From an uncultured Clostridia bacterium (GTDB taxonomy: Bacteria > Bacillota > Clostridia > UBA1381), in contig CANQQW010000009.1 in NCBI GenBank assembly GCA_947626075.1, forward strand, positions 1 to 42,741: a stretch of DNA of 42,741 nucleotides, read 5' to 3'. The notes under the pieces are model-generated. The model was not told the DNA's origin and searched no databases. It saw only the letters and a list, made by a program, of their open reading frames with translations. The translations under genes were made by a program, and so were the position numbers. Of this stretch, positions 6,732 through 13,085 are shown piece after piece (positions within the stretch are counted from its first letter, which is position 1; each line of letters starts with the position of its first letter).

Positions 6732-8408
6732 TTATCTGTCCTTTATAATCGTCTTTATTACCGTTTTTCCGCGCGGTATTACATATTTTATCGCGGGAAT
6801 AACGGTTTTTCTGTATCTTATATTCGTGTTGGGCGACGCGTGAATTATAACGCCTTCGCCGCCTGTTTCACTTTCCGCCGCGCAGCGCTGGAATGAGTTT
6901 TCGGCGCTCGCGCTTTCGCCCTCCGACGTTACGCACTTATCAATATCGCGCGCCGCGACGGCAAAGCCCGCGTCGTACGCATAGCATTCGTATTCCGAAG
7001 TTATCTCGTGAACGCGTATATGCCCGTCCTCAGTCGGCGTAACGGTGGTTTTTACGTCTATGCCCGCAAGCGGCGAGTAGCTTATGGTCAGACTGTCCTC
7101 GTTTACGCGGCAGTCTTTAAAATGTCTGCGTACCATAATCATGCCGTCAACGTCGAACACAAGCATATTATCGGGCGCGCACTCCGATATGTTCACGCAG
7201 CTTCGCATGACGTTAAAGCCAAAGTGCGCGCTGTACGCGAATTTCAGGTACTTCGGTATTATCTGCCCGCAGTCAAACGCCTCGTTTTCGCCGCACACGT
7301 ACGCCGTGCTTTTGCCGCCGCGTCTTGAAATAATCATCTTAGCCGCGTCTACGCGGTGTAAAGCGTCAAGCTCCGGCATCGGCAGCGCATCGCACGTCCA
7401 AAACTCGTGGTCGTCCGGCAGCATCAAAAACATATACGCCTTAAGTCCCCAGTACGGCGAGCCGTGCGCGTTGTAATGCTCCGCCATAAGTAAATTCGGG
7501 TAGTCGTAGCCGACGGTCAGAATACCGGCGTGGGAAAATATGTCCTTGTTAAGCCACGCGTCTATACTGCGCGTTATTATACCTTTCATAACTCCGAGAG
7601 GAAACGGTTCAAGTCCCGCCGTGACGCACGCGCTCCAAAACGCCGTCTGCGCGAAGCGGTACGTGAGCGAGCGTCCGTAAGGAAGCGCTTCGCCGTCCTC
7701 GTCGAACCAATATATAAAATCTTTCGCGAAAAGGCACGCGCGTTCCTTGTATTTGTCCGCGCGCTCCTTGTCCTCGTCACCCATCGTGATTGCGTATACA
7801 AGTCCGTAGAAGTGGAACGCGAACGGTATGTAATAGTCCGTCTGACCGCGCGCGCCGTCGCGGTACCAGCCGCCGGAAATGTAGAACTCGTCAAGGCGGT
7901 CAAGGTCGCTTTCAAGTATGGACGCGTTAAAGCGTCTTGCGAGCTTTTTAAGCGCGATATTTACGAGTACGCGGAAAAAAATCCAGTTGCTGTCGCACAC
8001 GTCGTGCTCGTTTATCGTGTAAAGCCACGCGGCTAAATTGTCCCGCGCGCCGTCCGTGAGCGCGTCCCAAAGCTTGTCCCGCGCGAAAAGCAGTCCGTAC
8101 GCGATAGCCGCCATTTCCACAAACCGCTGGTCCCTGTCGCGGCACTCGCCCCAGTATCCTTGGCTGTTTTTATCCGCGCCGTCCGTCAGACCGTCGGCGT
8201 AAAGACGCGCGAAGTCCTTTAAGTCCCCGCCGCCGCTCCAGAGCGGTACAAGTCCCCACAGCGGGCGCGCAAACGCCTCCATGTCGGCTGAAATATCGTC
8301 GTACCACGCGCTGTGCTTTGAAAAGCATACCTTGCCGCCTCGGTAAAATTTCTTCAGCGGCTCCAATATATCCGCAAGCTGCCTCGTAAAATACTCCTTA
8401 CCGTACAT
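6732..8408 (-). CDS. DUF2264 protein, alpha/alpha-toroid carbohydrate-active enzyme candidate
   Basis: This 558-residue protein of the DUF2264 family is found with polysaccharide degradation genes in many bacteria. Typical family blocks are RPLWGLVPLWSGG (about 48-60), GYWGECRDRDQRFVEMAAIA (83-102), DSNWIFFRVLVN and GWYRDGARGQTDYYIPFAFH. The N-terminal two thirds look like an alpha/alpha barrel of the unsaturated-glucuronyl hydrolase or lyase kind. The last 170 residues are strand-rich, as in polysaccharide lyase C-terminal sheets. No signal peptide is visible, so it is cytoplasmic. GGAGG lies 5 nt before the ATG. It is the first gene of its operon, with a promoter whose -10 box sits in a perfect palindrome. 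Its exact reaction is unproven in this family. Confidence 0.8.
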   Translation of the reverse strand: MYGKEYFTRQLADILEPLKKFYRGGKVCFSKHSAWYDDISADMEAFARPLWGLVPLWSGGGDLKDFARLYADGLTDGADKNSQGYWGECRDRDQRFVEMAAIAYGLLFARDKLWDALTDGARDNLAAWLYTINEHDVCDSNWIFFRVLVNIALKKLARRFNASILESDLDRLDEFYISGGWYRDGARGQTDYYIPFAFHFYGLVYAITMGDEDKERADKYKERACLFAKDFIYWFDEDGEALPYGRSLTYRFAQTAFWSACVTAGLEPFPLGVMKGIITRSIDAWLNKDIFSHAGILTVGYDYPNLLMAEHYNAHGSPYWGLKAYMFLMLPDDHEFWTCDALPMPELDALHRVDAAKMIISRRGGKSTAYVCGENEAFDCGQIIPKYLKFAYSAHFGFNVMRSCVNISECAPDNMLVFDVDGMIMVRRHFKDCRVNEDSLTISYSPLAGIDVKTTVTPTEDGHIRVHEITSEYECYAYDAGFAVAARDIDKCVTSEGESASAENSFQRCAAESETGGEGVIIHASPNTNIRYRKTVIPAIKYVIPRGKTVIKTIIKDR

Positions 8409-8447
8409 TATAACCTCCGAAATTACAGGTATTTTTATCTTATATAC

Positions 8448-8479
8448 AGTAGTATACTACTTTATTTTGAAAAAGTAAA
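8448..8479 (-). promoter_or_regulatory. Promoter of the DUF2264 operon with a 14-bp palindromic candidate operator
   Basis: On the minus strand TTTACT (8474-8479), 17 nt and TATACT (8451-8456) form a sigma-A promoter. The -10 box lies in the perfect palindrome AGTAGTATACTACT (8448-8461). A repressor bound there would block transcription. The palindrome resembles GntR-type operators in its TA-rich core, but the regulator is unknown. Confidence 0.6.
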
Positions 8480-8488
8480 CCTTTTTAA

Positions 8489-8522
8489 TTGTAAACCATA
8501 AAAATATTTAATAGGTTGACAA
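8489..8522. promoter_or_regulatory. BirA biotin operator upstream of bioY
   Basis: TTGTAAACC (8489-8497), 16 nt and GGTTGACAA (8514-8522) form the inverted repeat bound by biotin protein ligase/repressor BirA. The left half and spacer length match the classical operator, and the right half differs by one base. The right half contains the -35 box of bioY, so bound BirA would occlude RNA polymerase. Confidence 0.85.
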
Positions 8523-8544
8523 ATGGATTTTTATGTATTATACT
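8516..8544 (+). promoter_or_regulatory. Sigma-A promoter of bioY
   Basis: TTGACA (8516-8521), a 17-nt spacer and TATACT (8539-8544) form a near-consensus promoter. Its -35 hexamer is the right half-site of the BirA operator. Confidence 0.85.
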
Positions 8545-8577
8545 TATTGAGACATCATTATAAGAGGAGGGAAAGCT

Positions 8578-9123
8578 ATGAAAGCGAAAACAATAGCGGT
8601 ATGCGCCGTATTCGCGGCAATAATGTGCGTGTTCTCGGTCATTACCGTGCCGATAGGTCCCGTGCCGGTAACGCTCGGGTTCCTCGGCGTTATGGTGACG
8701 GCGGTTATACTCGGCGCGAAACGCGGCGCGCTGAGCGTGGCGGTATTTATACTGTTGGGGGCGGTCGGTCTGCCCGTGTTCTCGGGCTTTAAGGGCGGAT
8801 TTCAGGTGCTTTTGGGTCCTACGGGCGGCTACATATGGTCATATGTGCCGATGGCGCTTCTTATAGGTTTTGCGTCGGCGAAAAATCCAAAGAACAAATG
8901 GCTTGCGATGCTGAAAATATTCCTTGTATGTATCGGCGCGGCGCTGCTCGGGTACGCGGTGGGTACTTTGCAGTTTATGCTGGTGCAGAAAACAAGCTTC
9001 GCGCAGGCGCTTATGATATGCGTGGTACCGTTTATACCGTTCGACATAGCGAAAGCCGCCGCAGCCGTGTATCTCGGATATACGGTGAAAGCGGCGCTGA
9101 AAAGGTCGGGCGCGCTCGACTGA
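8578..9123 (+). CDS. bioY: Biotin transporter substrate-binding subunit BioY
   Basis: BioY is the S-component of an energy-coupling-factor (ECF) vitamin transporter that captures biotin at the cytoplasmic membrane. The 181 residues form about six hydrophobic helices. Family marks are VPIGPVPVTLGFLGVMV (about 24-40), the GAKRGALSVAVFILLGAVGLP stretch and GFKGGFQVLLGPTGGYIWSY (66-85). GPTGGY is the strongest BioY motif. AGGAGG precedes the ATG. The gene is monocistronic, controlled by a BirA operator, and ends at a bidirectional terminator. The ECF ATPases and EcfT are not in the window, so it probably shares a common ECF module encoded elsewhere. Confidence 0.95.
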   Translation: MKAKTIAVCAVFAAIMCVFSVITVPIGPVPVTLGFLGVMVTAVILGAKRGALSVAVFILLGAVGLPVFSGFKGGFQVLLGPTGGYIWSYVPMALLIGFASAKNPKNKWLAMLKIFLVCIGAALLGYAVGTLQFMLVQKTSFAQALMICVVPFIPFDIAKAAAAVYLGYTVKAALKRSGALD

Positions 9124-9125
9124 AA

Positions 9126-9163
9126 CAAAAAAACAGGATCGATAAATCAATCCTGTTTTTTTT
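9126..9163. terminator. Bidirectional terminator between bioY and the membrane-protein pair
   Basis: AAAACAGGAT (9130-9139) pairs with ATCCTGTTTT (9150-9159). A-tracts on the left and T-tracts on the right serve both convergent transcripts. Confidence 0.85.
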
Positions 9164-9173
9164 ATTGTCATTC

Positions 9174-10208
9174 TTATTCGGCGGGGCTTGCTTCGGGAGT
9201 TGCCTCAGCCTCGGCTGTAGCTTCGGGAGAAGCTGTTGCCTCGGCTTCCTCATTCTTTTCTTCTTTTTTCGCTTCTTTTTCCGCCTGCTTAGCTTCCTTT
9301 TCCGCCGCTATTCTTTCCTCTCTGTCCTTTTCATCAACTGTCTGTCTTACGTCGCCCCAAAGAGTGTCAACGGTAACATCGTCGCCAAAGCCGTAATACT
9401 CTTTAAATTGATCAAAAGTTTCTTCGCCGACATACGCGCCGAGAGTTACGCGCGCTATCGCCTCGCCCCACGGAGTGTCGTCCGTAACGTCATCGGGCAT
9501 TTGAAGCATTTCCTTTATATCGCTTACCTCCATGCCGTATGTCTTTGCCATTACAGACAGCGGGATATTGTTGTATGCCGCGCTCTCCGTCGTGTTGGCG
9601 GGCATATCGGCGGGTAGTCCGAACTGCTCCAAAAATTCGTCAAGCTCCATGCCGGATTCCTCGGCAACTTCGCCCAGCGTGCGTCCGCTTACGTCAACGT
9701 AGCCCATTCTGTTGTACTTGTTAAACAGCGTCGGCGCTAACATTACCACGGCTGCAACTATAAGCGCAACCACGAGTACCGCCGCGATCACAACGGCTAT
9801 TACCGCGCCCTTTTTCGATTTGTTCTCTTTAACAACCTCGCCGTATACCTGTGAAGCGGCTTCCTGCGCGTTTTCCGCGTTCTCCGCAACCACGTCCGCG
9901 GCGCCCTCGGCGGCGGAGGCGATGTTCTCGGTATCCTGCTGTGTTTCTTCAGCCTCGTTCACCGTTTCGCTTACCTCGTCCGCAGCTTCCTCGGCGCTGT
10001 CGGTAATATCCGCGTTAAGCGACTCTACCGTGGCGGGAGCCTCGGCGTCCTCTGTCGGTACGGAGTCGATAATGTTTTCCTCCGTAGTCGCCGCGATCTC
10101 CGCTTCCTCTGCCGCGTCCTCGATTTTTTCCTCCACGGTTTCGGTTGTTTCCGTAACCTCCTCGGTTACTTCCTCGTTTTCCTCGTTAAATTTCTTTTCC
10201 TCGTTCAC
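9174..10208 (-). CDS. Single-pass membrane protein with long acidic N-terminus and three helical repeats
   Basis: This 344-residue protein has unknown function. Residues 1 to about 130 are extremely rich in Glu, Ala, Thr and Val and probably disordered in the cytoplasm. One membrane helix follows at about 135-160 (VIAVVIAAVLVVALIVAAVV). The outer part has three repeats of about 35-40 residues of the pattern E-[FYI]-hydrophobic-x-x-[FY]-G-hydrophobic ... D-[DV]-x-x-DT-x-W-G. The last is FDQFKEYYGFGDDVTVDTLW. A Lys/Glu/Ala-rich tail ends in ASPEATAEAE-like low complexity. The start is GTG at 10208, with AGGAG 10 nt upstream; a TTG three codons earlier is too close to that site. It is a paralogue of the neighbouring gene, 28 nt away and transcribed after it. 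Stalk or scaffold roles are inference. Confidence 0.7.
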   Translation of the reverse strand: MNEEKKFNEENEEVTEEVTETTETVEEKIEDAAEEAEIAATTEENIIDSVPTEDAEAPATVESLNADITDSAEEAADEVSETVNEAEETQQDTENIASAAEGAADVVAENAENAQEAASQVYGEVVKENKSKKGAVIAVVIAAVLVVALIVAAVVMLAPTLFNKYNRMGYVDVSGRTLGEVAEESGMELDEFLEQFGLPADMPANTTESAAYNNIPLSVMAKTYGMEVSDIKEMLQMPDDVTDDTPWGEAIARVTLGAYVGEETFDQFKEYYGFGDDVTVDTLWGDVRQTVDEKDREERIAAEKEAKQAEKEAKKEEKNEEAEATASPEATAEAEATPEASPAE

Positions 10209-10236
10209 TTTTACCAATCTCCTAACCTAAAAATAT

Positions 10237-10866
10237 TTATTCACCTTGCGGTGCCTGTTCACTTTCCGAAGTCTGCGCGCCGTCGGTCTGCTCAGCCGCG
10301 TCCGTCGGCTCGGGGCTTGCGCTATCCTGCGCCTCCGCTGTTTTTTCCTCCAAAATCTTTTCAAAGTCGCCGTACTTCATATCAATAGTTACATCGTCTC
10401 CGAGACCGAGCTGCGTTTTGAGCTGGTCAAACGTCGTTTGGTCGTATACCATGCTTACGGGAAGCTGCGGGAAGAAGTCTTTCCAAAGAGTGTCCTTAGT
10501 CACCGTGTCCGCAAGACCCGCGTCCGATATAACCTGGTCGGCTGTCTGCTCCATGCCGGTATATTTCAGATAGTTCTCAATCGTCATATTATCGGTCATT
10601 TCGCTTTCCGGCGTATCTTTTGTTACGGTGTCGGAAAGAGTAAGACCGTACTGCGCGAGATAATCCTCCACGCTCATGTTCGCTTGTCTCGCAAGATAAT
10701 CGACTGTGGCTTCCGCCTCTCCGCTCGCTATCTTCTTATCCTTTATGCCCTCCGACAGCTTGCCGTATGTCGCGTATACCCCCACAGCGACAAACGCCGC
10801 CAAAACAATCGCTATAATGACATTTACCATTTTGTCAGCGGCGGACGCTTTCCTTTTTTCATTCAT
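10237..10866 (-). CDS. Single-pass membrane protein with three helical repeats, paralogue of its neighbour
   Basis: This 209-residue protein has unknown function. A short positively charged cytoplasmic start (MNEKRKASAADK) is followed by one membrane helix (about 14-33, VIIAIVLAAFVAVGVYATYG). The outside part holds three repeats. Repeats one and two share TVTKDT. Repeat three, FDQLKTQLGLGDDVTIDMKY, is closely similar to the last repeat of the adjacent protein. The C-terminal 35 residues are low complexity (EPTDAAEQTDGAQTSESEQ). AAAGGAG lies about 11 nt before the ATG at 10866. The longer open frame upstream contains the ribosome binding site itself and was not used. It is transcribed first from the promoter at 10938-10966, together with its larger paralogue. 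Confidence 0.7.
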   Translation of the reverse strand: MNEKRKASAADKMVNVIIAIVLAAFVAVGVYATYGKLSEGIKDKKIASGEAEATVDYLARQANMSVEDYLAQYGLTLSDTVTKDTPESEMTDNMTIENYLKYTGMEQTADQVISDAGLADTVTKDTLWKDFFPQLPVSMVYDQTTFDQLKTQLGLGDDVTIDMKYGDFEKILEEKTAEAQDSASPEPTDAAEQTDGAQTSESEQAPQGE

Positions 10867-10937
10867 ATTTATATAATCTCCTTTCATTTGTTCCTCAAAC
10901 ATAAAACGCTGATACCGCATTTTACATCATATTTTAC

Positions 10938-10966
10938 AATATACCACTTAAATATAAAAAAATCAA
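10938..10966 (-). promoter_or_regulatory. Sigma-A promoter for the paralogous membrane-protein pair
   Basis: On the minus strand TTGATT (10961-10966), a 17-nt spacer and TATATT (10938-10943) lie about 70 nt before the first start codon of the pair. Confidence 0.55.
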
Positions 10967-11002
10967 TACATTTTTTATGAATTTTTTGTTAAATGACGTA
11001 AT

Positions 11003-11031
11003 TTGACTTATCGGCAATAATATATTAAGAT
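11003..11031 (+). promoter_or_regulatory. Sigma-A promoter of folC
   Basis: TTGACT (11003-11008), 17 nt and TAAGAT (11026-11031) lie 33 nt before the folC start codon. It is divergent from the membrane-protein pair promoter. Confidence 0.6.
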
Positions 11032-11064
11032 ATATGTATTAAAATAAATATATGGGTGAAAACG

Positions 11065-12270
11065 ATGAATTATACCGAAAGCTTAAATTACATACATTCG
11101 ATACCGAAATTCCGCCGTCCTTTAGGCAACGAAAACCTACGCCGTCTGCTTTCTCTTTTGGGTGACCCGCAGAAAAAGCTGCGCTTTGTCCACATCGCCG
11201 GAACGAACGGAAAAGGCTCGACGGCGGCGATGACGGAGCGGATATTGCGCGAAAGCGGATATAAAACGGGGCTTTTCACGTCGCCGTATCTGGAGACGTT
11301 TAACGAAAGAATACGCGTAAACGGTGAAAATATACCAAACGGCGCGCTTGCGGAGCGCGCCTCGCGCGTAAGACGCGTAATGGAGGAAAACGGCGCGCTT
11401 GTGAGCGAATTCGCGTTCGTGACCGCCGCGGCGTTTCTGTATTTTTACGAAAAAAAATGCGATATAGTGGTGCTGGAGGTAGGTATGGGCGGCAGGCTCG
11501 ACGCGACGAACGTGATTGACGGCAGCGTTGCGAGCGTAATTTGCAAAATAGCCCTCGACCACACACAGTACCTCGGCGACACGATAGAAGAAATAACGCG
11601 CGAGAAGTGCGGCATTATCCGCGAGGGCGGAAGAGCCATAGCGTACCCGAACGAAAAACACATTACCGACATTATCCGCGCATGCGCCGAGAGTAAAAAC
11701 GTCCGCCTTACCGTCGCGGACGCGCACGCCGCCGACGGGTACGAGCTGTCGCTTAAAGGCGAGTACCAGAAGTACAACGCGGCAGTCGTGCTTGAAACGG
11801 TGAACGCGCTTAGAGAAAAGGGGTATAAAATTCCCGAGAAAGCCGTGCGCGAGGGTCTTAAAAACACGACATGGCACGCGCGGTTCGAGTTTGTGAGGGA
11901 TAACGTCATAATCGACGGTGCGCACAATCCCGACGGCATACGTGCGCTGAAAAAGTCGCTCGCGGGAATAAATAAGGATATAACCGTTGTAACCGCGATG
12001 ATGGAGGACAAGGCGTGGGAGGAGTGCGTAAAGGAAATAAGCCCCATCGCCAAACGCTTTATCGCGACGGAGCTTAATATGCCGCGCTGCCTTAAAGCCG
12101 AAAAAATCGCGTCTATTGTCAAAAACGCCGAGGTAATAAAAGACACGGGCGCGGCTCTTGACGCGGCTTTGTCGGATAATACCGGCGTAGTATGCGTGTG
12201 CGGGTCGCTGTATCTCGCGGGTGAGATAAGAAAAAAAATATCGAAAACAGAAAATAATGCTTGCAAATAG
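11065..12270 (+). CDS. folC: Folylpolyglutamate synthase / dihydrofolate synthase
   Basis: FolC is an ATP-dependent Mur-ligase-like enzyme. It adds glutamate to dihydropteroate and extends the polyglutamate tail of folates, keeping the cofactor in the cell. The 401-residue protein has the ATP loop GTNGKGST (46-53) followed by the family pattern [17 protein letters not shown]. Further motifs are [13 protein letters not shown] and [12 protein letters not shown], then a C-terminal ligase domain with [12 protein letters not shown] chose the ATG at 11065 because GGGTGA lies 6 nt upstream; an in-frame GTG three codons earlier overlaps that site. The product may supply methyl-THF for metH further downstream. 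The rpmE promoter lies inside its last codons. Confidence 0.92.
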   Translation: MNYTESLNYIHSIPKFRRPLGNENLRRLLSLLGDPQKKLRFVHIAGTNGKGSTAAMTERILRESGYKTGLFTSPYLETFNERIRVNGENIPNGALAERASRVRRVMEENGALVSEFAFVTAAAFLYFYEKKCDIVVLEVGMGGRLDATNVIDGSVASVICKIALDHTQYLGDTIEEITREKCGIIREGGRAIAYPNEKHITDIIRACAESKNVRLTVADAHAADGYELSLKGEYQKYNAAVVLETVNALREKGYKIPEKAVREGLKNTTWHARFEFVRDNVIIDGAHNPDGIRALKKSLAGINKDITVVTAMMEDKAWEECVKEISPIAKRFIATELNMPRCLKAEKIASIVKNAEVIKDTGAALDAALSDNTGVVCVCGSLYLAGEIRKKISKTENNACK

Positions 12271-12289
12271 CGTTGTTATGTGTTATACT
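12261..12289 (+). promoter_or_regulatory. Sigma-A promoter of rpmE
   Basis: TTGCAA (12261-12266), 17 nt and TATACT (12284-12289) start within the 3' end of folC. The short leader has a GGTA/TACC hairpin (12297-12311), which may be a small L31 autoregulatory element. Confidence 0.6.
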
Positions 12290-12340
12290 ACACAATGGTA
12301 TAGTTTGTACCGCAAATTTAAAGTAAGGAGGCAGCAGAAA

Positions 12341-12550
12341 GTGAAAGAGGGAATTCATCCCGATTACAAGCAAACTACCATTACTTGTGCTTGCGGCGAG
12401 GTAATCGCGACAGGTTCAACAAAGGAAAATATCCAGGTTGAAATCTGCTCGAAGTGCCATCCGTTCTTCACGGGTAAGCAGAAGCTTGTAGACACGGGCG
12501 GACGCGTTGAGAAGTTTAACAGACGTTTCAACAGAAAGCCGGCTAACTGA
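12341..12550 (+). CDS. rpmE: 50S ribosomal protein L31, zinc-binding form
   Basis: L31 is a small large-subunit protein that bridges to the 30S head. The 69-residue sequence begins with KEGIHPDYK, as in known L31. It keeps the four zinc cysteines, CAC near residue 16 and CSKC near residue 37, so it is the C-plus (zinc) form rather than the Zn-free paralogue used in zinc starvation. The C-terminus has [12 protein letters not shown]. The start is GTG at 12341, with AAGGAGG 9 nt upstream. The longer open frame upstream overlaps the promoter and was rejected. No terminator separates it from rpsO, so the two may be co-transcribed. Confidence 0.95.
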   Translation: MKEGIHPDYKQTTITCACGEVIATGSTKENIQVEICSKCHPFFTGKQKLVDTGGRVEKFNRRFNRKPAN

Positions 12551-12587
12551 TAAGCCGCGAAAACAAATTTATTGGCATTTAAAGTGA

Positions 12588-12654
12588 ACCCCTGCTTGGA
12601 AAGCCGAATCACCAACGGCATCTCAGCGGCGGGCGATGATTTATCATAGGAGGT
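12588..12654 (+). promoter_or_regulatory. Candidate structured S15 leader of rpsO
   Basis: The 110-nt gap before rpsO can fold. CCCCTGC (12589-12595) pairs with GCGGCGGG (12626-12633, one bulge), enclosing GCCG/CGGC (12603-12619). A hairpin ATGAT/ATCAT (12636-12647) stands just before the ribosome binding site. Alternatively ACCCCT (12588-12593) can pair with AGGAGGT (12648-12654) and hide it. Such a switch fits autoregulation by S15, which is known for rpsO leaders, but the match to a specific known family was not tested. Confidence 0.45.
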
Positions 12655-12660
12655 GAAACC

Positions 12661-12927
12661 ATGACAAAGGAACGTAAGGAGCAGATTATAAAGGAATTTG
12701 CTACGCATGAGGGCGACACAGGCTCGCCGGAGGTACAGATTGCTCTTTTAACAGAGAGAATTAACCACCTCAACAACGACCACCTTAACATTCACAAGAA
12801 GGACCATCACTCAAGACGCGGCCTTCTTATGATGGTCGGTAAGAGACGCGGACTTATGAATTACCTTAAGAGCCAGGATATTGAAAGATACCGTGCTCTC
12901 GTGGCTAAATTAGGCTTAAGAAAGTAA
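12661..12927 (+). CDS. rpsO: 30S ribosomal protein S15
   Basis: S15 is an early-binding 30S protein that organises the central domain of 16S rRNA. The 88-residue length is exact for the family. The family signature is clear: [19 protein letters not shown] (about 16-34), [20 protein letters not shown] (37-56) and [13 protein letters not shown]. The ATG has GGAGG at 7 nt spacing, within a leader that may mask it. The gene lies between rpmE and pnp; rpsO followed by pnp is the order conserved in many bacteria. A terminator with a weak T-tract follows, allowing some read-through into pnp. Confidence 0.97.
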   Translation: MTKERKEQIIKEFATHEGDTGSPEVQIALLTERINHLNNDHLNIHKKDHHSRRGLLMMVGKRRGLMNYLKSQDIERYRALVAKLGLRK

Positions 12928-12944
12928 TTTTACAGCGAATATAA

Positions 12945-12980
12945 GGCAAACCGGCGCGTCCGGTTTGCCTATATATATTT
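12945..12980 (+). terminator. Leaky terminator after rpsO
   Basis: A perfect 10-bp stem, GGCAAACCGG (12945-12954) with CCGGTTTGCC (12960-12969), is followed by TATATATATTT rather than a pure T-run. Partial read-through into pnp is likely. Confidence 0.7.
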
Positions 12981-12981
12981 A

Positions 12982-13059
12982 CGGAGATATTTGTTTAGCA
13001 AATAAATAGAGGGCGGGAGCGTATCCCATTCTGTATTTATCTGCTAAAACATATCTCCG
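12982..13059 (+). promoter_or_regulatory. Long hairpin in the pnp leader
   Basis: Nested pairing spans the whole gap between rpsO and pnp. CGGAGATAT (12982-12990) pairs with ATATCTCCG (13051-13059). TTAGCA (12995-13000) pairs with TGCTAA (13042-13047), and ATAAATA (13002-13008) with TATTTAT (13034-13040). The apex is a GGG/CCC loop. The long double strand resembles the RNase III-processed leader that controls pnp in other bacteria. Confidence 0.7.
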
Positions 13060-13085
13060 AAAAATAAAAGAAAAGGAGAAAAGAT

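Noticed and set aside
9712-10230. A 172-residue Ser/Thr/Ala-rich frame opposite the acidic tail gene
   Set aside because: It is the reverse reading of the Glu/Ala-rich low-complexity region on the minus strand.
11137-12266. Long open frames antisense to folC
   Set aside because: They mirror folC; no ribosome binding sites and no recognisable domains.
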